The translations under genes were made by a program, and so were the position numbers. This document shows, in pieces, positions 48,120 through 60,962 of a stretch of DNA of 64,000 bases. The notes under the pieces were generated by a model that was given only the letters and a program-made list of their open reading frames with translations, was not told the origin of the DNA and searched no databases. How positions within the stretch are numbered: the stretch's first letter is position 1; each line of letters begins with the position of its first letter. This DNA is from Lutraria lutraria (taxonomy: Eukaryota; Mollusca; Bivalvia; Venerida; Mactridae). Location: contig OZ026850.1 in assembly GCA_964023205.1 (NCBI GenBank), positions 3,184,368 through 3,248,367 on the forward strand, in the 5' to 3' direction.

Positions 48120-48424
48120 GGCACTCGATTTCGTGATTTTTATACGTTTACAGACGTTATTTTTCAGTTTCGCCCATCAAACAACGCAAACCTGTCGAAA
48201 GAAAAATCTTCATTTTTTCCCTTATTGAGTGTATAAGCCGGGACCCACGCTTATTTGCGTCACTACCGTCAATCGAAAAGATGGCGAGTTCACTACCTTG
48301 GAGTATTTTATACACTCAATAAGGGAAAATATGAAGATGTTTCTTTCGACAGGTTTGCGTTGTTTGATGGGTGAAATTGAAAAATAACGTATGTAAACGT
48401 ATGAAAATCACGGAATCGAGTGCC
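48120..48424. mobile_element. 305-bp foldback MITE with long inverted arms
   Basis: Arms of about 115 bp (48120-48234 and 48308-48424) are inverted copies with few mismatches, starting GGCACTCGATTTCGTGATTT. The loop is about 75 bases. TA flanks both ends (48118-48119, 48425-48426), consistent with a TA target duplication as in Tc1/mariner-type insertion. The transcript would be a strong hairpin. Confidence 0.75.
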
Positions 48425-48902
48425 TATGGTTCTTTGTATAACCATATAAAATTTGGATGTTTCGGTATTTAGACATACATTTGTACATGTATACGATATC
48501 AGTTCGGTCGATTCCGTCTTATCTCCGCAGCACGTGGAAAGCCGACATTGAAATTTCCGGAAGGTAAAAATGACGATTATGGCGGCCTCGATCCATGAAA
48601 GAAATGTCTGTCAAGTTAAGTTTTTTCCTAACAACCTCCTGCTATTGTACAATGTACGGTAGAAACCAAAATATTACACTGGCTGAAGGACAATTCCGAC
48701 ATGAAAACTTTAGGCAGCCTGCGACAGACGCCATTTTAAGAACTTTATTTTTTAGCGGTAATAGTTTCTACGCAGTTATTCGGCAGTGGCGTCACAAATG
48801 TAAGACGTAGACACATAATTAATACAGCTACCTAATGCACCCGTGATTAGATGGAGGTACGGAATAGACCGAGGTGTTCCGAATGATTCGATGTGGACAG
48901 AC

Positions 48903-48972
48903 GATCGTAACTTCTCGGGCATTTCCGTGATTGGGCACTTTTTGTTAAGACAAACACCGAGGAGTTCCGATT
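48903..48972 (+). mobile_element. MITE-400 ends-only relic
   Basis: Only about 70 bases: left end ATCGTAACTTCTCGGGCATT joined to right end AAGACAAACACCGAGGAGTT, with the interior gone. A second ends-only relic is at 54307-54382, inverted. Confidence 0.5.
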
Positions 48973-50025
48973 AATCTACAGAAAGTAGGTGGAAAAAACG
49001 CGTTCTGGCCGTTCAGTTCATTTTAGCAGATCTGATGTTCGGCAGTCACACAGTGTTTACTATATTCGTTATTTCGGTCTTTGATCAACATAAACTAGAA
49101 ACTATGACGCATTCTGTTGGACTAGTATTTCAACCTAATGTCACGAGCTCTATGTTCTAAAACATACGCGATTTGGTGAACCTTAGAACGTGCATTCTTT
49201 GCGGTGCTTTGATGATAATTGGCTAATGTCAAGCTGAGCTAAGTGCTATAATTACAACAATTCACAATAGAAATCTCTTTCAAGCACTTACTTCCGAAGA
49301 CGGTCTAACCAAGAGCGTACGAGAATTCGGATAAGTTGAACCACATAAGCGTATGCCACAGTATGCGGACGATACTTTAGTTCGGCGTGCCTCGGGAATG
49401 TCCGGACATATCCGTCTGTAGTTGTAGCAAAAGAACAACGGAGACGATTCGGTTCGGTATACTTCGGATATTTCAGTTATTTGCGAAAGATTATGGACCC
49501 TGGGGATTTACGAATATCTTGTCAGTGTATTTCACGATGATAAGCGATTGGCATTGCTCGAAAATGTTCGGCAAATTCAGTGACTAACCGACTTTATGCC
49601 GATAGTTCTTCCGTTGGACGTACTCAAAACATTTAACTCGTCCATATGGCATGGCTAAACATTTGATCGCTCACTTAACCATTAATTGCGCCCTTGACTT
49701 TAGTAACTATTATTTGTATAAAAAGTGCGTTTAATTCGACTATTAAAATATGCCTCTGTGTACCAAATGACCGAGACCTTATTCATAGAATACAGTAGAA
49801 CACGGTTACTGTGTAATCCTGGAAACCTGAATTATCAGTTCATTACAACCATTCTTGACTGTATCCATAACAATTTCATAAAGAAGTACGAGTGCTCGGA
49901 AAATGAATTTATATATATTTTTTTCTCTTTGTCCGATTCTTCACTATATCGGGATCCGAGTTCACTATAATGGTCATTTGCTGTACTATATGTACCCTGA
50001 TAGAGGTGTGTCTTTTAAAATACGG

Positions 50026-50204
50026 TACAGTGCAACCTGTCCAATGCGACATCCTTTGAGAGTAGCAACATTATGTTGTTGTTGGGAGGTTGCTGCTCTA
50101 GAGAGGTTAAATAAATAGTTAAATCGCTTAGGGAAAACATGCTGTTGTTGAATTGAGGTTGTTGCTCAAGAGAGGGGACCGCTCTGGAGATGTTGCACTT
50201 TGTC
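50026..50204 (+). mobile_element. TACAGTGCAACCTGT MITE with TGTTGTTGGGAGG interior
   Basis: Starts TACAGTGCAACCTGTCC and ends near GATGTTGCACTTTGT. The interior has three degenerate units of TTGCTnnAGAGAGG. Same terminal logic as the other TACAGT elements, different interior. Confidence 0.45.
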
Positions 50205-51231
50205 ACCTTGATATTAACATTATCTTAGGGACTAAAGAAACTGTGTTTGTAATATTGATACGGTCTTTATTTTTAAAAAAGTAAGCAAAAGAAATATCGA
50301 AAGCAATTAAGTCACGCAAACAACAAGTGCTCCCAACCAACGGGGTTTGTCAGGGGGGGAAATCCTAAAAAATAAATTTTCCATGTAACCAATATATATA
50401 TATATATATATATTTCGTGACAAACCCCTTTGCTCCAAACATCAGGGATCCCTTCTATAACTCTAAACTGCCCTTTTTCATACCTCGACCGACCACCCCT
50501 AATTTAAAAACAGATTTTACTGTAAGCAAATAAATTTTTAAAACATAAAATCCGTTTTGTTGGATTTTTTTTAAATTCAGGTAAAAAATCGTGTATGACA
50601 TGAAAACATGAATTATTGCGAATTTATAAATGTGCATGTACATGTTATCTCCCCGCAGTCGACTTTGCTATGACACGCACCTACCCAAAACCAGGCGAAA
50701 GTGTTCAAAGTTAAACTCTATGGATTGTATTTATGAGGAACAATCAGTCATATGCTAAAAATTGCTGAATAAACACGATTGCTTTTAGTAAAATGAATTT
50801 GATATCATAAAGCATCATCTTAGATTTTTTATCATCGAGGTGATTCGAGATTATGCTCCCGATCCATTAATACGCTAGTAACCAGCAAATACTTGGTCCT
50901 GGTTCCCGTTACATCTTCGTACAATTGATAATTGACATCAGTGAAATGGGTACCAACTTGCTATTGTTTTAGCTGGTTAGAGGTACAGCCAGTTTCAACG
51001 GAAACTAAGCCTCCATTCTGAACACCTCGGTCAATTTCGTACGCTCATTAGACGTAGATTGTCGAGGTTTTCCAAATGATATGCTTCGTTTTTATCCACG
51101 ATTTACTAATTTGAACATCTAATCAATCAATATCATTAAATATAGGCGTTGTTAAATTGTTGTTGAGATTTGTAACCCATTAGTGTGAAGTGATATCTTT
51201 AATGTAATACATCCGTAATGCAGTCTATAAC

Positions 51232-51445
51232 GTTCTGTGGAATCATTAATTTTCGTTGGGGATTTAATTTCGTGGATTTCGTGGGTCGGCTCATCCACGA
51301 AATAAAATCTCCACGAATTTAAATGCAGAGATAAGGCACTTCTTTTCAAAAATCAAAATCCACGAATTTTTTTCCCCACGAAATAGCCATTTTAGTAAAA
51401 ACCACGAAAATTGAGCCCAACGAAAATAAATGAAAATTCAGTAGT
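51232..51445 (+). mobile_element. TTTCGTGG-rich MITE, copy 3
   Basis: The clearest copy: TACG-rich left flank, CATTAATTTTCGTTGGGGAT, TTTCGTGGATTTCGTGGGTC, GGCTCATCCACGAAATAAAA, CCATTTTAGTAAAAACCACG. Confidence 0.6.
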
Positions 51446-52049
51446 TTGCTGACGTTCCTGTTCCATGCATCCGAAAATGTTAATATTGCAAGAAATAGTA
51501 TTGGCCAATTATCACTACATGTATTTATTTGATAGTTATCTTGGATACTTTTTAAAAGACATTTTTTTCAATTTTAAAATTTGTAAGAGTTGCTGCCCTT
51601 GATGAAAAAAATAGGAAAAAATCTTAAATTACTGTAGACATTGCTCGATCGACCGGTGAACAATATTTTTATTTAATCAAATTAGATTGATACTGTTTTA
51701 TCGCATCTTTTATCATGAGTTTTAATTGAAATGGATTTTCCTTAATCTGTGAAAAATGGGTAATTCCCATAGACTTCAATACAAATTGAAAGGGAAGATA
51801 ACTCAAAGGACTTTCATTTTTTGTGAGTTTTTTTAATGTCACGGTAAATCATTTTCTGTCATGGACACCTATAAACATGATAAAAATATCGAAAATCTGT
51901 CTGCCCAATCTTTAGATAACAATTCTTGGAGTTTGGGTCGAGATATATAATACCTTAAAATAGTACAGTGATGGAACTGCCCAGAGATAGATATTTTTAA
52001 GAACAGAATTAGTAGCTACATTTGTATATAAGGGTTGAAATGCACTTTA

Positions 52050-52295
52050 TTGCCGGGTTTAACGTCGTTTTTTCAAGAATATTTCTGTTATATATGGCAC
52101 CTGAATCACCTAACAAGTTTTCCTGGACTGTATTCTAACCAGTTCTAACTTACACTTCTGCAAGGAACCGATAGCTTCTCCATATTTGGAGGAAAATCGA
52201 TGAAAGGATATGACCTGCCGCGACCGGTAATCGAACACGGATCGCCAAGCTATAAATCCAGCGCTCTGACTACTAGACCTCGATCTCAGCCACTA
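52050..52295 (-). mobile_element. SINE, minus strand, near full length
   Basis: On the minus strand: head GAGGTCTAGTAGTCAGAGCG, B-box-like GTTCGATTACCGG, body TTGCAGAAGTGTAAGTTAGA, tail AAAAACGACGTTAAACCCGG. Confidence 0.6.
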
Positions 52296-53484
52296 AAATG
52301 CACAAAGATACACAAAGGGGTAGCTAGACATGGTAAATAAATTAAAGAAGGTCCTTAGGGCAAGAGGGGAATGGTCTGCAGTGAGAGAAAAACTTACAAC
52401 ATATAATTAAAGTAGATGTCTAATTATAAGTACTTACTGAAATAAAAAGTGTCGCCTCCCAATAGCACGTGACAATCGAAACGCCCAAATTTCTCTCAGA
52501 GTCCGGAAATGCCTAATTATTACCAGGAAATTTGAAGATGTCACATAACAGAATATAGATACATAATTAATGCATTCAATATTTAAGCGTCTAAGTAGCC
52601 ATATCACAATTGCTTCATTCTGTAAAGTGTTCAAAAATCAAGTTTTTTTCACTTTTTTTATTATTATGAAGAATGAAATAGTCCACGTATATATTAGACC
52701 ACTACAGTTCATAAGTACACTCGTTATACGCGATCAACACTACAAACACCATATATATAATCACCAACATTGTAATAATTGTGTATTATATCGGCACTTA
52801 GAATGTTCAATTGGTCCAACAACGACAAGTACCACACCACTCGAACATTAGTCCTTTGTTTCTTTGTTTTCTTGCGTTGTGTGCGTTTTTTTCACATTTA
52901 GACCATGTTTAAGGACAATTGATTGACAAGAACACTGATTGATCGAAATCGGTATCACCATTCGACATTCTTCGTAAGTTATCGGGAACTTCCGTGTGCA
53001 AAGACATTTGATTGGTCAGAAACTGCATCATCATTCGGTAAACTTCGTAAGTCATCGATAAATTCCGTTCACAAGGAAAATCTCCGCGATCGGGAGACGG
53101 AATACATGAATGAATGATTGATTGTTGACTTAGTGTCCCTGTCGACACTGACCAACAAAGTACGTGGGATTTTTTAAAGATACTTATGGCGAGCTTTTGA
53201 AATGTTTTATACCTACTTATACAACATGTAGTTTATTCATTCATACTGAAACTAGCATTATATTATATTCCAAGAAAAGGAATAAAAATAAACCTATGTC
53301 ATCGCATAATTGATTACAGACGTATATAAAAGTGTTTTAATCATAATTATCTGTATCGGCAGTTTTCCTGGATTCCGTACCACTATTGGCATTGTTCTTA
53401 GCACGAAACTGTTAATTCTGCCGTATGAATTATCAGTGGTGGGGAGCAAATGTCTTCAACTGTCCTGGGGTCATTATTTCAGTG

Positions 53485-53655
53485 GTTTAAGTTTAACGCC
53501 GTTTTTTCAACGATATTTCAGTTATATAGATAATCGGTTCACCTAACAAGTGTTCCTATACTGTATTCTAACCAGTACTAACTTACCCTCCCCAAAAGGG
53601 GCCGGCAGCTTCTCTATATATGGAGGGATATTGACATTATTGTTAAATAGGTCAT
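53485..53655 (-). mobile_element. SINE body and tail, minus strand
   Basis: On the minus strand: TCCATATATAGAGAAGCTGC, GGAGGGTAAGTTAGTACTGG, CTTGTTAGGTGAACC, TGAAAAAACGGCGTTAAAC. The head is missing. Confidence 0.55.
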
Positions 53656-54550
53656 GGGTTCACGGCATATTTTTTGTGATTAACTGTTAAATAATATGTG
53701 TTTATTTTAAAATTTAAATCATAAAATATATGAATGCTTACTGAAATGTATACCTTTGTACATGTATTTCCCCGACATTTAAAGCGGGCATGTAGTAATT
53801 GTCTTTTCCGACCGTTCGTCCGTCCGTCCATCCATACCTCGGAGGTTTTATTTATAAGTAGATTTTACTGTTGAACTGTCAAGCATGCCACCGGGGGCTT
53901 ATAGGTTTATTGAATGAAGCGTCTTGTCTCTATACTAACATTCTCCTAAAGCTTATATGTAGCTTATTCACCATGAGAGAATGTGGCGGTGAAAACAACG
54001 TAAGGGAAGTGCATGTCCAAAGAGAATTGATTCGTAAATATAAACAGCATGAGGAAAAGGGCTTGTATAGTACATGTATTTGTTTCTGGCTTCCTATTTT
54101 TTCTCAGAATGGAATTTCACGCACCTTTTTAGCGCATGAATTCAACTTCCGGTTTCTGTACTAACGAGCTTTGTGGCAAACATTTAAACCAGCTGTGCAA
54201 GAAGTGAACTAAGTTGACCTTACATTGTCCAATTTCAAAGCATCGTCTTTGAAGACTTCAACGTAAACAATTGTGGTAAATCATAAAAATTTGATGCTGT
54301 CACGTCAATAGGAACTCCTCGGCGTTTGTCTAAGAAAAGTGTGTATTTCTAAGTAACGGAAATGCCCAAGGAGTTACGATTAAATGAAATATAAATTTAA
54401 GTAGTGAACAAAATGTTGAAAATTCCGGATTACGGTAATTTCTTAATCAGAGGTTTCTAGATTAGAGGTATACCACTCTACTGTACATATTATCAAATTG
54501 CTATGTGTACTCATCCTCGCTATTTTTTAAAAAATCGCTAATTAAGGAAT

Positions 54551-54926
54551 ACAGTCAAACCTGTGAAAAAAGACCAACCTTGGGAAAAACAAAATGTGGC
54601 TTTTATTGACAGGTGGCCTTTATTGACAAGTGGTCTGTATTCTGGTGTTATTCTGTTTTGAAATATATTAAATGACGATTTTTAAAACAATGGCCTTAAA
54701 TTAGCACACTTGTTGGTCTTTACTCGGAGATGGTCGCTAACACAGGTTTGATAGTCAAACCTGTGAACAAAGGCCACCCTAGGGAAAGACATATGTGGCC
54801 TTTATTGTCAGGTGAATTTTATTTAGAGGTCATTTTCTTCTAAATTATCAAGAATGTTCTTTGAAATAATGGTCTTTATTCACAGGGTGACCTTCATTCG
54901 GAGGTGGCCGCTAAAACAAGTTTGAC
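54551..54926 (+). mobile_element. Two head-to-tail TACAGTCAAACCTGTG MITEs
   Basis: Copy 1 is 54551-54752 and copy 2 is 54753-54926. They abut at CACAGGTTTGATAGTCAAAC. Both carry ACAAAGGCCACC/GACCAACC, GGGAAA, TGGCCTTTATTG and CTTTATTC phrases, and copy 2 ends AAGTTTGACTT. Confidence 0.6.
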
Positions 54927-54929
54927 TTG

Positions 54930-56400
54930 TAATGAAATATGGTAAATGATGTAAAATTTAAACATTATTATATGAATACATACCTCTTTCTGAGTATTTC
55001 ATAAAGTCATATCCTTTTGCATAAATTTCCAAAAAATAACTTGATGATAGATTAATACGTATTTATAACCACAAATTTACACGTGTAATTATATTCCTAT
55101 TATTCAAAAGTTTGATTAAAATAAATTAATTAATTAACTTATTTTCTTATGCATGCTTTTTCTGCACTGGCGATCATATATATGTTACTATACATGCACA
55201 TTGATATTGTCCTCAAACACATACCAAAATTGAATACTCTCTTTGAATGTAAAAATCGAAATTTTTATTACACGAATAAGTATTTAAGTATGAAAGGAAG
55301 GCAATCAATCCGGTATGCACTCACACAAAGGACAAATGTACGTTCCGTTTCTTCGTTAATTCAATTGTTGCGTTATTACATAATGTTTGTTTACTTTATA
55401 GATAAATGTCACACTTAAAGTGTCTGCAATGAAATTCGTTACTTAAATACGATTAATTGAGACTAATCGTTTGATACCAGATATTGTATACACCGTTTTA
55501 ATTAACACTATTGATACATATAATTACATTATAAATTAATAATAACGATTATTCTAATCTAACTTGCTACATACTTACATTTTTTCACATACGCATGGTC
55601 AATTATTCATTATTCAAAGTTAACAATATATCAAATAATACCAAGGACTAAGTCCTAAATTGATAATGCTAAAAAAATACAATTTGTATTATAATTGTAC
55701 TTAATATAAAGAACATTTTTTATTTGTATTAAAATAGCTTAAATGATAATATTACTCTTACAAATATTGTGATAAATTTTGTTAGAAAGACCAAGATTTT
55801 TTCTAAAAAAAAAATGAATTTCAAAAATCATATTTTGAACCATATAATTATTTTAGACATTGCCTTTAATAATTCATTTAATCAGTGACGTATAATACAC
55901 GTCTCTGATTTAATGTTTGTTTTTCTTGTATCAAGATACACGTGATATTTTTTATATACATTGTATAAAAATGAAATACATCCCCTAAACAATTACATAA
56001 TTGGCATTTACGTTCGTTAAATGGTATCTTATTTTATTTATGTTTTACAATAACAATCTTTATATATCTCTGATCAACAAATTATTAGTTGCCATGTGTA
56101 ACCTAAATGTATGGTGTTTTTTTTTTCGACATTATACTATTTCAGATATACTTATATATGGTTACGAAATCAAACTCACACTTTTGGCCATGGTCATGAC
56201 GAGAGTAGGACACGTGCACTTGTAATATTTCTTTTCCGAACTATGTTTATCTCAGAAATGTATTCAACGTTTACTTGGTAAAATATATCACATATGTAAT
56301 GAGGACATGCGCAAATAAATGAGACTGGGTATATTTTGTATTTTTTTATATAAAACTTGCTAACTTATCTGTCAACGAGGTAAAAGAAATGCCATAAATT
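54930..56400. other. AT-rich intergenic, nothing recognised
   Basis: Very AT-rich sequence upstream of ADRM1. No frame with recognisable content, tRNA box or inverted repeat was found. A 5'UTR exon of ADRM1 could be hidden here. Confidence 0.4.
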
Positions 56401-56539
56401 ATATTCATACTAATTTTACAGGATTTTCTTTTTGAAATTACTGATACACGATATTTTAAAAACGAGCAAATATGAAAGACACGTGACAGTCCGCGATGAC
56501 ACGGAATGTCCGGATTTTACAGGTTACTCAAAATTCAAA

Positions 56540-56740
56540 ATGGCGTCTGGTGCACTCTTCGGTAATGCGAGCGGTCGCTCTCAAAGCAAAAATCTTGTTG
56601 AATTTCGTGCAGGAAAAATGTATATGAAGGGTAAAATGGTGCATCCTGATAAAACGAAGGGTTTAGTTTATGTCTACCAGTCGGACGACTCCTTAATGCA
56701 CTTCTGTTGGAAAAATCGTACCACCGGAAGTGTTGACGAT
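56540..56740 (+). CDS. ADRM1: ADRM1/RPN13 proteasomal ubiquitin receptor, first coding exon
   Basis: ATG 56540 (context CAAAATGG) opens [20 protein letters not shown], then [40 protein letters not shown] and TTGSVDD; the donor GTAATT follows at 56741, phase 0. This is the N-terminal half of the Pru (pleckstrin-like receptor for ubiquitin) domain of RPN13. RPN13 docks on RPN2 in the 19S proteasome cap, binds ubiquitin chains and activates the deubiquitinase UCH37. Human ADRM1 has the same order ([33 protein letters not shown]). In-frame codons upstream of 56540 are open but are not conserved with the family. Translation continues at 63783. Confidence 0.93.
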
Positions 56741-56812
56741 GTAATTTGCTTTGTCATAATTATTGTCATTTTTACTTAGATCATATTTTCGTAATTCTCG
56801 ACTTTCCAGTAG

Positions 56813-56847
56813 CCCATAATCCTTTGCGACATGGTGACTTCCGGTTT
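56813..56847 (+). promoter_or_regulatory. Promoter-like 35-bp repeat, left copy
   Basis: CCCATAATCCTTTGCG resembles a ZNF143/Staf site and GACTTCCGG an ETS site. This lies 73 bases into the ADRM1 intron. An exact inverted copy sits at 63342-63376. Downstream, a GTAAGT donor at 56941 would end a non-coding first exon. Confidence 0.4.
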
Positions 56848-57382
56848 ACTTCCGTGTTTCACAACATTAGCGTTACAAGTTTACAAAACGATCACTGATA
56901 ACGATAATTCTTAATGACATAACGAACCAACTACATCGTAGGTAAGTAGTGGCTTGAAGGTATTAATTACAGTTCAAATATTTCGCTGTCATTTGTTTTA
57001 ACAATATATTACGGTCTCCAAATTCTACATTCAAGTGGGTGGGGTAAATCAACGGTATTTAATTTTTCCCTGTCTATTATTAATTTTACTGACTAAAATG
57101 AGAGGCTGTGTCTTCTAACAATGTTAAATGATGTAAAACTAAATAGCTGGATGATTTATTTTTAAAAAATCATAACAGCAGGCACAATATTATATAGAAG
57201 TTGGCATTAATTGTAAAGGTTAAGGGTATGTACTATAAGGCCTCACCTGAATTTTGTGGGTTTTGACTTGTGGTTTGTGCTCATTCCACAAAAAAAAATT
57301 ATTTTTTTTGTCTCTTTGACAATAGTGTTAATTTTTGTAAAAAATAAGTGAAATGTTAAATATTAAACTATATTATTTTCAG

Positions 57383-57657
57383 AGGATGGACATTCCGGTT
57401 CCTTCTACTACCTGTGCACCAATAATTGTTGGTGGATCAGTCGGGGCTCATTGCTAGGCGATACAATGCACAAGGGCTCTGCACCGAGATGTGTGGAAGT
57501 TGTCATGTTATTGTTTTACCGAAGGATGAGAAGCAGAATAAAAGCTGGCTGGACCAAATAAGACGGGACGTCATCTATACAGATATATGCTAATGGGAAA
57601 ACCATTCCTTTTGAGCCAGAAATTCCTTCCCGGGTTCGCTCAGCACATTTGTTGAAG
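57383..57657 (+). pseudogene. THAP-like domain, frameshifted exon
   Basis: After TATTATTTTCAG, one frame reads CTEMCGSCHVIVLPKDEKQN then KSWLDQIRRDVIYTD before a stop. A one-base shift later, the sequence reads NGKTIPFEPEIPSRVRSAHL. The order (Cys pair, LPKDE, W...IRRD, P-S-R-V-x-S-x-H) is that of the THAP zinc finger (C2CH), with Arg in place of the third Cys. A GTATAA donor follows, and a further possible exon begins at 58246. It could be a dead host THAP gene or the remains of a THAP-bearing transposase. Confidence 0.45.
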
Positions 57658-58808
57658 GTATAAATTTGCATAGCATTCTGATAAAATCATCAAAGAACTT
57701 CAGTACAAAACAACTTGAAATTGTTTCAGTTTAATTTTTAAATGTTAGTAAAAAATGTTCCAAATGAATGATACAACATATTTTATTCATCAGTTTGTCT
57801 GACTTTCTTGCTTCTATTTTAATTATATGTGCAAGGTACGAAATTGTGCCACTAAAAGTGAAATAGTGATTGAAGTTACAGTGTCAACTTTAAATTTGTG
57901 TTTTGCCAATGACTATACTTGCATTCCAATAAATGCAGTGTAAATTATCATTTTGACTGTGAATTTTACTCTATTGTATCTAGCATTGATCAAAGCAATG
58001 ATTTTGTGATAGTGTTGTTTGATGGTTGCTGATATGCTATCATTATTTGACGTTTCATGAAATCAAAATATAGTACTATATCTATTACAGGGTATTTTTC
58101 AAAGTAATTTAGTAAATAATATTTTAATTCTACAACCAGTATTAGGTCAAATAAGTGCGAAAAGAAAACAGTTAATTTGGCCTTCAAAATATTGTGTTTG
58201 GTAATTCATATTATTTGTAAAGCTTCTTTCTGTTTATTTTTCCAGGTGTACAGACTTCACCACAGTCCAATATGACTCATCTGAGTGACCAGTTCAAATA
58301 GAAAGTACAGCGATCACTACATTTCCCAAAATCATGGTTGAAGATTATGTTAAACTAGACACTTTCAATCCAGATTATAACTGCAGATGATTCTAGGTTG
58401 AGTGACTTGGAGAGGCTATTAAGGTCAAAGCAGTTGAGACTGGAAAAACATTAAGGATAGTTTGTGTTTTAGTTTTAAGGCAACCTACCAAATTGTGCTG
58501 TTTTGTCACTATGTGCAATCATGAAATCGAGAACAAAACCAACAGGTGTGAATTACTGGAGAGGAAAAGCAACCAGCACTTTAAATTAATCACCAACAAT
58601 GTATTCCAGGCAATTTCATTGTAGACGTAGTACAAACTTTTGATTCAAGTGTTGTTTTTTCAGTACTTGGATAAACATTCGGTGTTCAGAGTCAATTATT
58701 TGTGTGTAAGGTTGCATCGTAAATTTGTATTGATTTATACGTGTTTGTTAAAGATTGTTCCGAGTCAAGTGAATTGATATTAGAAATAATTAACATCACA
58801 TAGTTATT

Positions 58809-60962
58809 ATATATGGCCTGGTGCACAAATTATGGTGCATTTCCTTAAATTTGACTGTAATGGCTCAGTTTTATATAAGTTGTGTAATATTAGCTTTTAA
58901 AGGTTGACGTTTTCTTTCAGTATGTATACCTGTTATATGTTTGCCTGTAATGAATTAGCATCTAGTTTTTTCACTTTTTTAAAATCAATGCAGTTGTTGG
59001 AGTTGGAAAGTAAAGTATTATGAGACTTCTAATTCAATAAGAAAAATTAAAGCGGATTGATCTGATACCCTATATATTTAACAGGGATTTATTGGAGCGA
59101 TTTTATAGACGAAATTCGGTCATATTCCCATTGGAAAATAGTATCTTTTTTTCCCAATTCACAGACAAAAATTTCCCAATCCCCCCCCTCAGAATTTTTT
59201 TTTATCAATTTTATAAGTTCACTAACATAATTATTGCTATACATCTTCCCCAATTTTGATTAAACACTGCAAAAACTACCAATCCCAAGGGTATGGGTCA
59301 AATTCCCAAAATACTGAAAAAAAACTGTATTAAGATACACCCACAAATAGTGGAGATATTTTGAAAATCTGAAATGTGGGTAGCTGTTATGGTCTTAAAA
59401 TTACAACAACCCATATTCCCTATAGTAAGGAATTTTTTAAGCGTAGATAGAGGTATAACTCACTTCTGTGACAAAGTTCAAGTTTTTTACTTCAATATTC
59501 CATAAAATCTAATGTTTAAAAAATGTGGTTTATACTTAAAAATGCCCAAATTTAAAATACTATGAAAAAATAACACCATCATATTTTCTGGGTAACTTAC
59601 TGAAGATCTAGTCAAATCTATATTATAAATTTTTGATAAAAAATACAACAACAAAATTTCATCCCAGAGTTTGGCAGGCCTTTGAAGTTAAATCCAGTGG
59701 CCACATTAGATGTTAATCAGTGCAATTATCAAAGGTCTTAGGGAGTAAGTCCCAGAACAGTATGGGGTCCTTAGATATCATCAAAAACATGTGTCACCAA
59801 AAGTTTTATGGTCATACATTGTTTATTGCAGCTGACAAGTATGACACTTTTCAAGACTAATGTATACCATCAGATAAGATCAAATAATGATAAATCAATT
59901 GTTCATTATGATAAAACAATGTGTTTGTAAAAATGAATTGCCAAATGCAACATGAAATTTACATAAAAGACAAAATAAAACAAGAAATTATTAATTTGTG
60001 TCCTCAATTATAAGCTTATTAGCAAAATAATAATTATCTAAACTGCAAAATATCTTACTTAGAACATTTTTTTAGGTTAATTAATTAATGCTATAATTTA
60101 GTGATGAGTGAAAAGAAAGATAATTTAAACAGCAAAATAAATTAATAAGTTCATTAATTAGTGCTATAATTAAGTGATGAGTCGAACAGGTGTCAAATCA
60201 GTGTAATAAAAATGACAAAAAATAGTTTATTATAACTTTATTCTTCTAAATGTTAATAAAGATGAAGATGTGTTCTTGTTAGCTACTGAAATAATGTAAG
60301 AACTGTAAACTAAGCATGATGTAAGTACAAAAAGGGGCAGTCAATGACTTAAACTCAATACAGGACCTGCCTATCAACTGTGTAATGTCCATCCCCTTAA
60401 TGTAATATCTGTCCCCTTTCATTAAAATAAAAAAAAATGCTTTGAATATAAATTAAGAATGAAAATAACTGTTTTTGTAAGTTTTATGTCTGCATATCTG
60501 TTACGTCAGTGAATTACAGCTTTTTAATGCTAATATGGCAATAATTATATCTTTAGATTTAACACAGGAATGCTAGTTTTTTCCTGTTTATGTGTTATTT
60601 TCACCTGCTTCATATTTCTAAATAAATGATTTTCCTCATGAAAAAGACAATGTATATTGAACCAGTATGTACTGAAATAGCAAATGGTATGAAATAAGGA
60701 CAGTTGAAACTTTCTTTGTTTTCTGGTTACACATTTAAAAAGGTGTAATGCTCCTGTCAGTAATGTCTGTCCCCAATCTGTGTCTATGAACATCCAAGAA
60801 ATAATAAAAACCAGAGTGAAAGTTATCTTTTCATTACTGGGTTGTGTTTCTAGATGGTCTAGACATACTTAAAAAGTGGAAAAATACAGAAAATTCAGTA
60901 CTTTATTTTTTGGTCCTAATGCTAACTCAAAAGAACCATAATTTGTGCACCAGGCCATATAT
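58809..60962. mobile_element. 2.15-kb element with 28-bp terminal inverted repeats
   Basis: The left end ATATATGGCCTGGTGCACAA then ATTATGGT (58809-58836) is exactly inverted at 60935-60962. No coding frame of note lies inside; the content is AT-rich with a C-rich run near 59183. It looks like a non-autonomous DNA transposon in the ADRM1 intron. A target duplication cannot be separated from the palindromic ATATAT edge. Confidence 0.65.

Noticed and set aside
49387..49970. Short frames of 66-81 codons as small genes
   Set aside because: No family resemblance, no start context or splice support, and similar frames arise at this AT content by chance.
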